Part shown: positions 1 through 7,540 of the stretch, one piece after another | Layout: every line of letters starts with the position of its first letter | How positions within the stretch are numbered: position 1 is the first letter of the stretch | Origin: Planctomycetales bacterium | Lineage (GTDB): Bacteria; Planctomycetota; Phycisphaerae; SM23-33 | Direction of reading: 5' to 3' | Assembly: GCA_030642005.1 (NCBI GenBank) | Contig: DAOWOP010000053.1 | Span: 1 to 14,516, forward strand | DNA: 14,516 bases | Made by a program: the position numbers and the translations under genes | The notes under the pieces: generated by a model | What the model saw: the letters and a program-made list of their open reading frames with translations, nothing else | Told to the model about the DNA's origin: nothing | The model's database searches: none

Positions 1-21
1 ACAAGTGAATAGAGAACAGAA

Positions 22-49
22 CAGGCACCAGGGACCAGGCACCAGGGAC
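22..49. repeat. two tandem copies of a 14-bp unit
   Basis: The unit CAGGCACCAGGGAC occurs at 22-35 and again, identically, at 36-49. It lies in the gene-free stretch beyond the 3' end of the glycoside-hydrolase-like gene. No function can be assigned from sequence. Confidence 0.85.
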
Positions 50-82
50 TTGGGAAAAACGGAAAAACTGAAAGAGCAGAAC

Positions 83-146
83 TGATCAACCGATTTACCG
101 ATTCACTGATTTACTGATTTACCAATCAACCAGTCAACCAATCAAC
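83..146. repeat. eight tandem copies of a degenerate 8-bp unit
   Basis: Eight consecutive octamers fit the pattern YRRTYWAC, apart from a C in the sixth position of one copy: TGATCAAC, CGATTTAC, CGATTCAC, TGATTTAC, TGATTTAC, CAATCAAC, CAGTCAAC, CAATCAAC. The register is kept without indels over 64 bp. The period is not a multiple of three, no ORF runs through it, and there are no unique spacers, so it is neither coding nor CRISPR. Confidence 0.85.
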
Positions 147-163
147 GGCAACTTGGGCCGTTC

Positions 164-181
164 AGGCAAGATAGGCAAGAC
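164..181. repeat. two tandem copies of a 9-bp unit
   Basis: AGGCAAGAT at 164-172 is followed directly by AGGCAAGAC at 173-181. This is a minor repeat in the same gene-free region as the 8-bp and 10-bp arrays. Confidence 0.6.
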
Positions 182-260
182 GGAAAATTCAAAAACGGTG
201 TGATTTTCGGGGGTAAAATGCGTAAGTGGTTGGCAGCAAATGATTTACGTGTTTTTAAAA

Positions 261-390
261 CTTTCCCAAACTTTCCTAAACTTTCCTAAACTTTCCTAAA
301 CTTTCCCAATCTTTCCCAATCTTTCCCAATCTTTCCCAATCTTTCCGAATCGTTCCGAATCGTTCCGAATCTTTCCGTTTCGTTCCGCTC
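261..390. repeat. 13-copy tandem array of a 10-bp unit
   Basis: Thirteen units of 10 bp run in perfect register. Variants occur in blocks: CTTTCCCAAA once, CTTTCCTAAA three times, CTTTCCCAAT four times, then CTTTCCGAAT, CGTTCCGAAT twice, CTTTCCGTTT and CGTTCCGCTC. Read on the minus strand the unit is GATTGGGAAA-like. The array ends about 55 bp from the stop codon of the glycoside-hydrolase-like gene. The whole stretch 1-444 holds no credible gene, only this and the three other short repeats. Confidence 0.9.
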
Positions 391-444
391 GGTGCGTTTT
401 ATGGATTGACGACGGCGCCTTTTGGGCTGACTGAATCGCGGCAT

Positions 445-2493
445 TCAATGCGGCGTCAGTACGACGGCCAGGTGGTCTGTCAGGACTGGCAGTTGCACCT
501 CCCAGCCGGTTGGGGTTTCGGTGAGGGTGAGTTTCTCGCCTTCCGGCATGACGACCGCCTCGGTAATGGGTTGTGTCCCGGACAGCATCAGCCGGTCGAT
601 GGGCACGAGATTGACCACCGGCCTGGACATTCCGCCGGTGTAATTGACCAGGTGCACAATGGTCTGCCGGGTGTGGCGCCTGCGCCGAAGTGTAATCTCC
701 ACGGACGGCGGGGCGTTGTGCAGTTCGATCTCCGGTGGGGCGAAGCGGCGTACCGCCCGGCAGGCTATTGTCGCAAATTCGGGCACGGCATAGTCGGCGT
801 ACATTTCCGCGTGTGTCCCGGCCAGGTAGAGCACCTCGCCCCGGCCAAAGGTGTTGACGAAGACGGAATCTTCACCGGGGTCGCTGAGTTTGTCATACGG
901 CCCCGGCAGCGGCTGGAGCGTTCCGACTATTGCCTCGGCTGTTGCGGCCCGCACCTTCCGCAGCAGAAGCGGAGCGGGGAACATTTTCGGCAGATTCATC
1001 GTCAGTTCGTGGTCGTCTCGGACAGAGTAGTCGAAGTTGGAGAATCGCACCACGCCGCCGAGCGATTCGACGCCGAACAGTTCGTCAAGCGCGGGCTTGG
1101 GACGGGGCTGACCGTTTTCGTCGAAACAGCCGCTCTGGAAGGTCGCCACGACGCGCCCGCCGCCGCGGACGTACTCAACTATCGCCGCGACCACCGCATC
1201 GGACAGGCATGCGCAGGTAGGCAGCAGCAGGCAGTCGTACCTTTCCAGGCCGCTGGCCAGGATGTTCTTCTCGAAGACGACGTCGAACGGCGCGTGCCCG
1301 CGGTAGAGCATCGCGCAGACGCCTTCAAATGCGGCGGTGAAGTTGCCCATGCCTCGCTGTCTGGCTTGCGCCTCGGTAAAATCCGTCTCAACGGATGCGG
1401 AGGAGTAGTTCCTTTCCGTTGCCCACGAATAGAGGACGGCCACCTTCGCCGCCGAATGCGTATCGGTAAGCACCGGTTCCAGCCGAGCGAGGCGCTGCGT
1501 AACTTCCCTTGCGGCCCGGCCGCCGGGACTGTCAAGCATCGACGTAGCCCCGTGCAGTCCGTACCAGACGTTCGCCCCGTTGGCGACGGCTGAATAGGTA
1601 ATCAGCCGGGTCTCCCCGTCGGTATGGGTGTACCACGACCAGGGTTTCTGGTCGCCGGCCATGAAAATGACCGTCGGCTTGCCCTCGGCGTAGGCTTCGA
1701 GCATCTTGGCCGTTCGCCCGCTCCGCCAGACGTCATGGTCTTTCGGCGGGCCGTAGAAAACAAACCCGCCTTCACTGCCGAGAAGGTCGTTATACGGAAA
1801 GATCGAATCCATGTCGTACCCGCTCGTGGCGGGATGGCCTATGGGGATATTCAGATAGCACACGCCGTCGGGATGCACCGTTTTGAAACGACGGTAACAT
1901 TCGCCGACGAATTCGGCCTTGACGGCTGCAACGAAGTCGAACAGTTCGGGCGCGTCGGGAGTAAGCGGTTTGCCGTAACGCTCCTGGAACTCTCGGCGGC
2001 AATTGGCGCAGAAGCAGCCGCTCGGCAGCAGAATCGGGCCGTCAAGAAAAAGACCGTCTATGTCGTATTGGCCCAACTTGTCAATGCACGAGAGGATGTC
2101 GTCCCGCCAACCGCTTAGCAGGCAAGCCCTTACGTAAGTTCCGTAGTTCATACGGAGTTGGCCTTCGGCGTCGCGCTGGCCCCACTGTTCATTGTGTTGC
2201 ACCCGGTAAGGCATAATTATGTGCACGTTGAGATAAAGTATTATGCGTCTGTCCTGTTCGTGTGCCTTGTCCAGGTAAGCCCGCAGGACGTCTCCGTGAG
2301 CGTCGGGATCGTTGAAGTACCCGTATCCCTCAGCGCCGGCGTGGAAAAGTTGATCGACGTTGAAGCCGAACTCGCTCCAGAGGTCCGCGACGGCCAATGT
2401 TCCGGCCTCTCCGCCTTCGAAGTTTCCCTGAAGCGCGGCTATCCGCATGGGGCGCTCGTGCCAGCGACGCTTGGCTGAAGGTTCCTGTCCCAT
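445..2493 (-). CDS. glycoside hydrolase-like protein (GHL6-type barrel plus GATase-like domain)
   Basis: The 682-aa protein resembles the large uncharacterised family of hypothetical glycoside hydrolases (GHL6-like TIM barrel, related to GH42 and alpha-amylase-like proteins). The barrel covers roughly residues 16-350. It holds a YDIDGLFLDGP strand (143-153) followed by the Cys cluster CFCANC (160-165) and REFQERYG, a combination typical of the family. A GATase-like/beta-galactosidase-trimerisation-type domain follows, with LERYDCLLLPT and VEYVRGGGRVV, and then a beta-rich C-terminal domain. No signal peptide is seen, so a cytoplasmic site is likely. The ATG at 2493 is chosen because AAGGGG lies 9 nt upstream and because longer versions would overlap oppF; 2448 is an alternative. 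It is the last gene of the operon, 56 bp after oppF, suggesting action on an imported glycoside. The substrate is unknown and catalysis is unproven. Confidence 0.75.
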   Translation of the reverse strand: MGQEPSAKRRWHERPMRIAALQGNFEGGEAGTLAVADLWSEFGFNVDQLFHAGAEGYGYFNDPDAHGDVLRAYLDKAHEQDRRIILYLNVHIIMPYRVQHNEQWGQRDAEGQLRMNYGTYVRACLLSGWRDDILSCIDKLGQYDIDGLFLDGPILLPSGCFCANCRREFQERYGKPLTPDAPELFDFVAAVKAEFVGECYRRFKTVHPDGVCYLNIPIGHPATSGYDMDSIFPYNDLLGSEGGFVFYGPPKDHDVWRSGRTAKMLEAYAEGKPTVIFMAGDQKPWSWYTHTDGETRLITYSAVANGANVWYGLHGATSMLDSPGGRAAREVTQRLARLEPVLTDTHSAAKVAVLYSWATERNYSSASVETDFTEAQARQRGMGNFTAAFEGVCAMLYRGHAPFDVVFEKNILASGLERYDCLLLPTCACLSDAVVAAIVEYVRGGGRVVATFQSGCFDENGQPRPKPALDELFGVESLGGVVRFSNFDYSVRDDHELTMNLPKMFPAPLLLRKVRAATAEAIVGTLQPLPGPYDKLSDPGEDSVFVNTFGRGEVLYLAGTHAEMYADYAVPEFATIACRAVRRFAPPEIELHNAPPSVEITLRRRRHTRQTIVHLVNYTGGMSRPVVNLVPIDRLMLSGTQPITEAVVMPEGEKLTLTETPTGWEVQLPVLTDHLAVVLTPH

Positions 2494-2549
2494 CGGCAAA
2501 ATCCCCTTTGTCCGTCTTGTGAACGGTTTTTTCCTATACGGTATTCCGG

Positions 2550-3602
2550 TCATCTTCTCATGTGGCAGGCGTGGCAGTGGTTGGAATTTCCCGTCATCGG
2601 CAGCAGTTCGGGAGTCTGCTCGACGCATTTGCGCAGCACGGTAACAGGTCGGCCCTGGACGGTGACTTGGCAGGTCTGCTCGCCGCCGTCGTCGGCTTTT
2701 TGGCGTGTCAGGCCGCAGCGCGGGTGGAAGTGGCAGCCGGTGGGCGGATTAATCGGCGAGGGAACTTCACCTTCCAGCCGGATGCGATCTGCCTTGCGGT
2801 CCGGTTCGGGGCGAGGCACGGCCGAGAAGAGCGAAACGGTGTATGGGTGTTGCGGATTGGCGTACAAGTCGTCCCTGCCGGCGATTTCCACGATCCTGCC
2901 GAGGTACATCACCGCCACCGTATCGGCGAAGTGTTCCACGACGGCCAGGTTGTGGGCGATGAACAGGTAAGTGAAATTGAACTCGTCCTGCAGGTCGTCG
3001 AGGAGGTTTAGAATCTGGGCCTGTATGGAAACGTCCAGTGCGCTGACCGGCTCATCGCAGACGATGAATTCCGGCTGGGACGCCAGCGCCCGGGCGATTC
3101 CGATCCGCTGTCGCTGCCCGCCGGAGAACTCGTGCGGATAGCGTTTGGCGTGGACCGGGTCCAGCCCGACGCGCCCAAGCAGTTCGGCGACCTGCTGCTG
3201 GCGTGCCCGGCGGGTATCGCAGAGGCGGTGGACCTTAATCGGCTCGCCGACGATGTTTCCGACGGTCATCCGCGGATTCAGGCTGCCGACGGGGTCCTGG
3301 AAGATGATCTGCATCCTCCGCCGCATCCGCCTCAATGCCGAGCGAGGCAGGCTGAAAAGGTCAACCTCGTCGAAACTCACCTGCCCGCCGGTGGCGGGAA
3401 TGAGTTTCAGGATCGTCCTGCCGACGGTTGTCTTGCCCGAGCCGCTCTCGCCGACCAGCGCAAGGGTCGCACCCGGCGGTATCGAGAATGATACGCCATC
3501 GACGGCCCGGACGAATTGATGGCCAAACCACCGGCCTCGAACGGGGAACCATGTCTTGAGGTCGTTGACAACCACCAGCGAATTTTGGGTGTCCTGATTC
3601 AT
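2550..3602 (-). CDS. oppF: oligopeptide/dipeptide-type ABC transporter ATP-binding protein OppF
   Basis: This is one of the two ATPases powering the Opp importer at the inner face of the membrane. Its 350 residues show Walker A GESGSGKT (51-58), Q-loop Q102, signature FSGGQRQR (159-166), Walker B FIVCDEP (179-185) and the switch His in IAHNLAVV (H217; the usual THD is AHN here). The C-terminal oligopeptide-transporter extension begins near residue 280 and has Cys 290, 296, 311 and 326. In some Dpp/Opp ATPases such cysteines bind an iron-sulfur cluster; whether they do here is inference. Spacing between the second and third Cys is wider than usual. No Shine-Dalgarno precedes the ATG at 3602, which lies only 5 bp from the inverted repeat bounding the GxxExxY cassette. 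The N-terminal DLKTWFPV stretch is typical of OppF. Confidence 0.93.
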   Translation of the reverse strand: MNQDTQNSLVVVNDLKTWFPVRGRWFGHQFVRAVDGVSFSIPPGATLALVGESGSGKTTVGRTILKLIPATGGQVSFDEVDLFSLPRSALRRMRRRMQIIFQDPVGSLNPRMTVGNIVGEPIKVHRLCDTRRARQQQVAELLGRVGLDPVHAKRYPHEFSGGQRQRIGIARALASQPEFIVCDEPVSALDVSIQAQILNLLDDLQDEFNFTYLFIAHNLAVVEHFADTVAVMYLGRIVEIAGRDDLYANPQHPYTVSLFSAVPRPEPDRKADRIRLEGEVPSPINPPTGCHFHPRCGLTRQKADDGGEQTCQVTVQGRPVTVLRKCVEQTPELLPMTGNSNHCHACHMRR

Positions 3603-3607
3603 ACGAA

Positions 3608-3649
3608 GAAAGATAGCGGGATTATAGGGATTACGGGATTATAGGGATT
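3608..3649. repeat. left arm of 42-bp inverted repeat flanking the GxxExxY gene
   Basis: The reverse complement of 4088-4129 matches this arm at 36 of 42 positions with no gaps. The arm contains a nested direct repeat, GGGATTATAGGGATTAC at 3618-3634 and again, truncated, at 3635-3649. It ends 3 bp before the GxxExxY stop codon and starts 6 bp upstream of the oppF start codon. Confidence 0.85.
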
Positions 3650-3652
3650 CAT

Positions 3653-4081
3653 TTAATTTTCAAATCTCCTGATTTGCAATGAGGCCGAGCCAAAGTTGAT
3701 CAGCAGAGCCACGGGCAACCCGGAGGCTTTAAGATAACTAATCGTCTGTGCTCGGTGCTCCTTAATCGTATCGACGACGGCTTTCGGTTCGACAATGACC
3801 TTTCCTTCAACAACCATGTCCGGCCTATAAGTGCCACAAAGCATATTTTCGTAAAAGACTTCAAATTCACGCTGGGATTCAAACGAAATTCCATTAAGCA
3901 TCAACTCTTTAGAAAGCGCTTTATGGTACGTCGATTCGGTGAATCCTGCACCGAGCGTTCCATGAACCTTCTGTGCTGCTCCGATGACGGCGTAAGTAAG
4001 TGCGTTAATAGGATCGTCAGAATCCAAACCGCTTCGGAGTTCAACGACACATTCAACTTTTCCTTCTATTTCTTTTAGCAA
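3653..4081 (-). CDS. GxxExxY protein (PD-(D/E)XK nuclease-superfamily fold)
   Basis: The 142-aa protein has the defining motif GFTESTY within LGAGFTESTYHKAL, near residues 44-57. This is followed by EREF/EVFYEN-like and RPDMVVEGKVIVEPKAV segments and the terminal block SYLKASGLPVALLINFGS. The family (TIGR04256, PF13366-like) is assigned to the PD-(D/E)XK nuclease superfamily, but its biological role is not established. The usual VELKAV block reads VEPKAV here; the putative acidic and Lys residues remain. Translation probably starts at TTG 4081, with AGGGA 8 nt upstream supplied by the flanking repeat. There are about 20 residues more at the N-terminus than in typical members. It lies in an inverted-repeat-bounded cassette between oppD and oppF, on the operon strand, and is probably unrelated to transport. 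Confidence 0.85.
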   Translation of the reverse strand: MLKEIEGKVECVVELRSGLDSDDPINALTYAVIGAAQKVHGTLGAGFTESTYHKALSKELMLNGISFESQREFEVFYENMLCGTYRPDMVVEGKVIVEPKAVVDTIKEHRAQTISYLKASGLPVALLINFGSASLQIRRFEN

Positions 4082-4087
4082 GATTAA

Positions 4088-4129
4088 AATCCCTGCAATC
4101 CTCTAATCCCTGCAATCCCGCTATCTTTC
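4088..4129. repeat. right arm of 42-bp inverted repeat flanking the GxxExxY gene
   Basis: This is the partner of 3608-3649. Read on the minus strand both arms begin with the shared 16-bp string GAAAGATAGCGGGATT and continue with AGGGATT blocks. A purine-rich GAAGAAG tract (minus strand) extends outward to about 4147. The remaining DNA up to the oppD stop at 4167 shows nothing further. Confidence 0.85.
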
Positions 4130-4166
4130 TTTTTCTTCTTCTTCTTTCAGCAAAATTACAATCCTG

Positions 4167-5201
4167 TTATCGTTTTTCCCCAATTACCACAGCCGCGTCC
4201 GTCGCCTCGGCTTCGTCGTATCCCTGACATTCCCAGCACGCTACCCAGTGTTTGGGTTTAACTTCGCGGAGTTGGGGTTCTTCCATTCGGCATCTTTGCA
4301 GTTTGCAGCCAATCGGGCAGCGAGGATGGAACTTACAGCCTGATGGGAACGCCAGCGGGTTCGGCACGTTTCCGGGGATCGTTTCAAGCCGATTTTTCTT
4401 CTGCCCCAGCCGGGGCAGCGAACGGAACAGTCCCTGCGTATAAGGATGCAGCGGTTCGTCGTAAAGCGTGTTCACGTCAGCCAGTTCGGCCAGTTTCGAG
4501 GCGTACATTACGCCGACGACATCGGCGGTTTCAGCCACGACGGCCAGGTCATGTGTAATCAGCAGTATGCTCAGCCCGCGGTCGGCCTGGATTTGCCGCA
4601 GCAGGTCGAGAATCTGCGCCTGGATGGTAACGTCCAGTGCGGTGGTCGGTTCGTCGGCGATAAGCAGTTCCGGGTCGCAGGACAAAGCCATTGCGATCAT
4701 CACCCGCTGCCTCATTCCGCCGGAGAGTTGGTGGGGATATTCCTTGTACCGCTGCTGTGGCGCGGGGATGCCGACCTGCGCGAGCATCTCGACGGCAAGC
4801 GCCTTGGCCTGGCGGCGGGGGCCTCTGCGGTGCAGATTAATGGCTTCGACAATCTGGCTGCCGACGGTGAATACCGGGTTCAGCGAGGTCATCGGCTCCT
4901 GGAAGATCATTGCGATCCGCCCGCCGCGGACGTCGCGCATCTGCCGCTCGGTCAAATTCGTAAGGGGCGCATCTTCCAGCAGAACATCGCCTTCGACGAT
5001 TTTCCCCGGCGGGTGGGGCACCAGGCGCATTATGCTCAAGGCGGTTACGGACTTTCCGCAGCCGCTCTCGCCGACGAGCGCGAAGGTCTGCTTCGGTCCG
5101 ATGGCGAAAGAGACGCCATCGACAGCCTTGACCACGCCGTCTTCGGTGAAGAAGTGCGTTCGCAGGTTACGAACGGTCAGCAATGTTCCGTTTTCGCTCA
5201 T
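4167..5201 (-). CDS. oppD: oligopeptide/dipeptide-type ABC transporter ATP-binding protein OppD
   Basis: This is the first ATPase of the importer, 344 aa. It shows Walker A GESGCGKS (44-51), Q-loop Q101, signature LSGGMRQR (159-166), Walker B LLIADEP (179-185), D-loop ALD and switch His in THDLAVV (H217). The C-terminal domain has CKFHPRC (289-295) with further Cys at 299, 304 and 322, matching the arrangement linked to a 4Fe-4S cluster in some DppD proteins. The start ATG at 5201 overlaps the oppC stop codon as ATGA, indicating translational coupling. An in-frame upstream extension to 5309 would lie inside oppC and is rejected. Its normal partner oppF follows only after the intervening GxxExxY cassette. 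The transported substrate cannot be read from the ATPase. Confidence 0.94.
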   Translation of the reverse strand: MSENGTLLTVRNLRTHFFTEDGVVKAVDGVSFAIGPKQTFALVGESGCGKSVTALSIMRLVPHPPGKIVEGDVLLEDAPLTNLTERQMRDVRGGRIAMIFQEPMTSLNPVFTVGSQIVEAINLHRRGPRRQAKALAVEMLAQVGIPAPQQRYKEYPHQLSGGMRQRVMIAMALSCDPELLIADEPTTALDVTIQAQILDLLRQIQADRGLSILLITHDLAVVAETADVVGVMYASKLAELADVNTLYDEPLHPYTQGLFRSLPRLGQKKNRLETIPGNVPNPLAFPSGCKFHPRCPIGCKLQRCRMEEPQLREVKPKHWVACWECQGYDEAEATDAAVVIGEKR

Positions 5202-6184
5202 GCGGTCTTTAGTTTCGGGTCCAGCGCGTCGCGCAGGCGGTCGCCGAAGATGTTCAGCGCCAGGACCAGGAAGAACATTGCGCCCACGGCAGCTGTCAGT
5301 TCCCACCACTGGCCCGAGTACAGGTTCAAGCGAGCGGCATTAATCATGCTGCCCCAACTGGGAACCCCCGGCTCGACGCCGAGTCCAAGATATGAGAGCA
5401 TCACCTCGGCCTTTATGGCCCCGACGAATCCGAGCGAAAAGGTGATAATGCCAAGATGGAGGACGTTGGGAATCACGTGCCGAAACAGGATAACGAACCC
5501 TCGCGCGCCGTTCGCCCTTGCGGCGACAATGTAGTCCAGTTCACGGATTTTCATGGTTTCCGCCCGGACCAGGCGGCAGGTGCCGATCCAACTGATTATA
5601 CCAAGGGCGATGTACACCCCGTGAATACCGCTCAGGTCCAATCCCCAGACGGTAACGCCGGTAAAGGCGTACTTGATGGCAACAAGCAGCACAAGTCCGG
5701 GGATGCTCATCAATGTCGAGAACAGCCATACGATAATCGAGTCGATCCATCGGCCATAGTAGCCGGCGATAGCGCCGAGAATCATACCCAGAGGCACGGC
5801 GATGATATTGGCAATCAACCCGACCGACATCGACACCTTCGCACCGAGGAGAGTCTTGATTATGATGGGCTTGCCGTACCAGTCCGTCCCCAGGACGGTC
5901 TTCCACGACTCAAGCGACGGCGGCTGGTCGCTTTTGGACGGATCGGCCATTTCCGCAAATGTCGGGATGTCCTCGGATCGCTCCGCAATGACGTTGTACA
6001 CAACCCCGCCGATTGACACCAGTGCGTACAGCACGATGACGGCGAAGCAGATCATCGCGGACTTATCGCGCATGAGTCGGCGCCTTGCGTCGGACCAGAG
6101 GCTCCTGCCGGCAATCATCACGCCCGCTGAAACATTCGCATCAGGGGCAGCGACTGTCGAATTGTCTGTTGTTTCCTGTGCCAT
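5198..6184 (-). CDS. oppC: oligopeptide/dipeptide-type ABC transporter permease OppC
   Basis: This inner-membrane permease has 328 residues, a usual length for the family. A cytoplasmic N-terminal segment of about 40 residues precedes the first membrane span (about 43-64). The conserved GTDWYGKPIIIKTLLGAKVS block (99-118) leads into the core, which has five further hydrophobic segments. The EAA coupling loop that docks on the ATPase is at about 214-240 (ELDYIVAARANGARG, then HVIPN). The C-terminus FGDRLRDALDPKL is a family hallmark. It starts 5 bp after oppB stops and overlaps oppD by 4 bp, so the three genes form a tightly coupled block. No clear Shine-Dalgarno is visible. Confidence 0.94.
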   Translation of the reverse strand: MAQETTDNSTVAAPDANVSAGVMIAGRSLWSDARRRLMRDKSAMICFAVIVLYALVSIGGVVYNVIAERSEDIPTFAEMADPSKSDQPPSLESWKTVLGTDWYGKPIIIKTLLGAKVSMSVGLIANIIAVPLGMILGAIAGYYGRWIDSIIVWLFSTLMSIPGLVLLVAIKYAFTGVTVWGLDLSGIHGVYIALGIISWIGTCRLVRAETMKIRELDYIVAARANGARGFVILFRHVIPNVLHLGIITFSLGFVGAIKAEVMLSYLGLGVEPGVPSWGSMINAARLNLYSGQWWELTAAVGAMFFLVLALNIFGDRLRDALDPKLKTA

Positions 6185-6189
6185 CGGTT

Positions 6190-7539
6190 TTACCGCAAAC
6201 GCACTCGAGGATCGAAAAATACGTAACTCAGGTCCGTCACCAATAGACCGATTGTCAAAATAAGCGCCGTCAGAAATACCATACCGCTCAGAATCGGTTC
6301 GTCCCGCCCGTTGATGCTGGAGATGAGCAGGTCGCCCAGACCGGGGATACCGAAATAACTCTCCACAAGCAGGGATCCCATAATCAGGAACGGAATCGCC
6401 AGTACCAGATTGGTCAGGATGGGCAACATGCAGTTTTTCAGCACGTGCTTGAACATAACGCCCGGCAGCGGCACGCCCTTGGCCAGGGCGGTGCGAACAT
6501 AATCGCGATTCGTCTCATCCAGGATTACTGTCCGGTAGAACCGCACGGACCCGCCGATACCGGCGATGGTCATAATCAGTACGGGTATGTAGATATTAGC
6601 GCGATTATCTAGGCCGTAGGCGTGTTTGGGGGCGATTGCGAACATCAGCCATTGCCCGTAAATCATGAACGCCAGGAACGGGACGCACATGCCAAGAACG
6701 CTCAAAAACACGCCCATTTTGTCCACTACGCTGCCGCGATAATAAGCAACCACCGAAGAGATAATCATTCCCAGAACCCACGTCAGCGCCATTGCCGGAA
6801 CGGTCAGCGCCAGGCTGTTTGGTGCACGTTCCCAGATGATTTTGGTCAACTTTTCCTTGTGGACGAGGCTGAATGCCTGAAATGACACGGACTTGTAGAG
6901 GTGATCCACGAACTGCGAACGAAATACCCTGCTGATTTTGATGTCGGAAATTTTTGCTTCTACAAGTTTTTTTCCGGTCTCGGAATCGATGTTCTTCGGG
7001 TTCTCATTAATTCGGGCCATCAACTCGCCGCAGGTGCCGACGCCCTTGATGTCCACGGAAAAGGTGGCGCCGTTGCTGAGTTTCAACACCATGATTGCGG
7101 GGATGTCTTCGTCTTCGGCAGGTTTTTTTCGCCCGGGCTTTTCTTTCTTTCGGTCTGGAGCGGCCGTGAGTTTTTTGATGGGAGTATTTTCGGAAAGGCC
7201 TAATACGTACACGCCCATGCGAACGCGGAGGTCGTCATCGGACGGGATCAGCGCCAATTCACCCGCTGCTTCGCTGCCCTTACCGTCATCAATCCGCAGA
7301 AACGAATCACCTTCCGTATGATCGATGATGAACAACTGGCGATGTACGTTAAGAAACAAAGGTAGATCGTACCCTTGCAGGTGGCGCCAGTCGGCCTTGT
7401 CTTGCTTCGTCGCCTTCTCTCCGACGTGAGCGGAGGCTATGTCGCCGCCGGCGACACGGAACAGCAGGAAGGTTACGATCATCACGCCGAAGATCGTAAA
7501 AACCGCCTGGATTAAGCGACGAAGAATATAGGTCAGCAA
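6190..7539 (-). CDS. oppB: oligopeptide/dipeptide-type ABC transporter permease OppB with large extracytoplasmic insertion
   Basis: This permease partners OppC. The first membrane span is in LLTYILRRLIQAVFTIFG and onward (about 8-28). The conserved C-terminal half carries the coupling loop (DETNRDYVRTALAKGVP) and the ending LSYVFFDPRVRLR. At about 449 aa it is 110-140 residues longer than usual OppB. The excess lies between span 1 and the conserved ERAPNSLALTVPAMAL segment, on the extracytoplasmic side. The insertion holds a Lys/Pro/Glu-rich linker (PDRKKEKPGRKKPAEDED) and a compact segment around SNGATFSVDIKGVGTCGELM. The TTG at 7539 is preferred: it begins 1 bp after the oppA stop and yields the family-like N-terminus. 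An in-frame ATG at 7578 would overlap oppA by 38 bp. Confidence 0.9.
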   Translation of the reverse strand: MLTYILRRLIQAVFTIFGVMIVTFLLFRVAGGDIASAHVGEKATKQDKADWRHLQGYDLPLFLNVHRQLFIIDHTEGDSFLRIDDGKGSEAAGELALIPSDDDLRVRMGVYVLGLSENTPIKKLTAAPDRKKEKPGRKKPAEDEDIPAIMVLKLSNGATFSVDIKGVGTCGELMARINENPKNIDSETGKKLVEAKISDIKISRVFRSQFVDHLYKSVSFQAFSLVHKEKLTKIIWERAPNSLALTVPAMALTWVLGMIISSVVAYYRGSVVDKMGVFLSVLGMCVPFLAFMIYGQWLMFAIAPKHAYGLDNRANIYIPVLIMTIAGIGGSVRFYRTVILDETNRDYVRTALAKGVPLPGVMFKHVLKNCMLPILTNLVLAIPFLIMGSLLVESYFGIPGLGDLLISSINGRDEPILSGMVFLTALILTIGLLVTDLSYVFFDPRVRLR

Positions 7540-7540
7540 A

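Larger units (their letters stand above)
3608..4129 (-). mobile_element. putative inverted-repeat-bounded GxxExxY cassette
   Basis: This 522-bp unit consists of one small gene between 42-bp imperfect inverted repeats (86 percent identical). It is inserted between two genes, oppD and oppF, that are normally adjacent. No transposase is present and no target-site duplication could be identified by eye. Treating it as a mobile cassette is an inference from its structure. Confidence 0.45.

Noticed and set aside
83..390. Possible CRISPR array
   Set aside because: The units are 8 or 10 bp with no spacers and no cas genes nearby.
406..1593. 395-codon open frame on the plus strand
   Set aside because: It is antisense to the glycoside-hydrolase-like gene, its composition is atypical with no recognisable motif, and it is a by-product of codon bias in the real gene.
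2550..2580. CHACH (CXXCH) heme-like motif at the OppF C-terminus
   Set aside because: OppF is cytoplasmic and has no export signal, so c-type heme attachment is not possible; probably a chance motif, though the His/Cys tail might bind metal.
4446..5534. 362-codon open frame on the plus strand across oppD and oppC
   Set aside because: It is antisense to two unmistakable transporter genes and crosses their junction; no family features.
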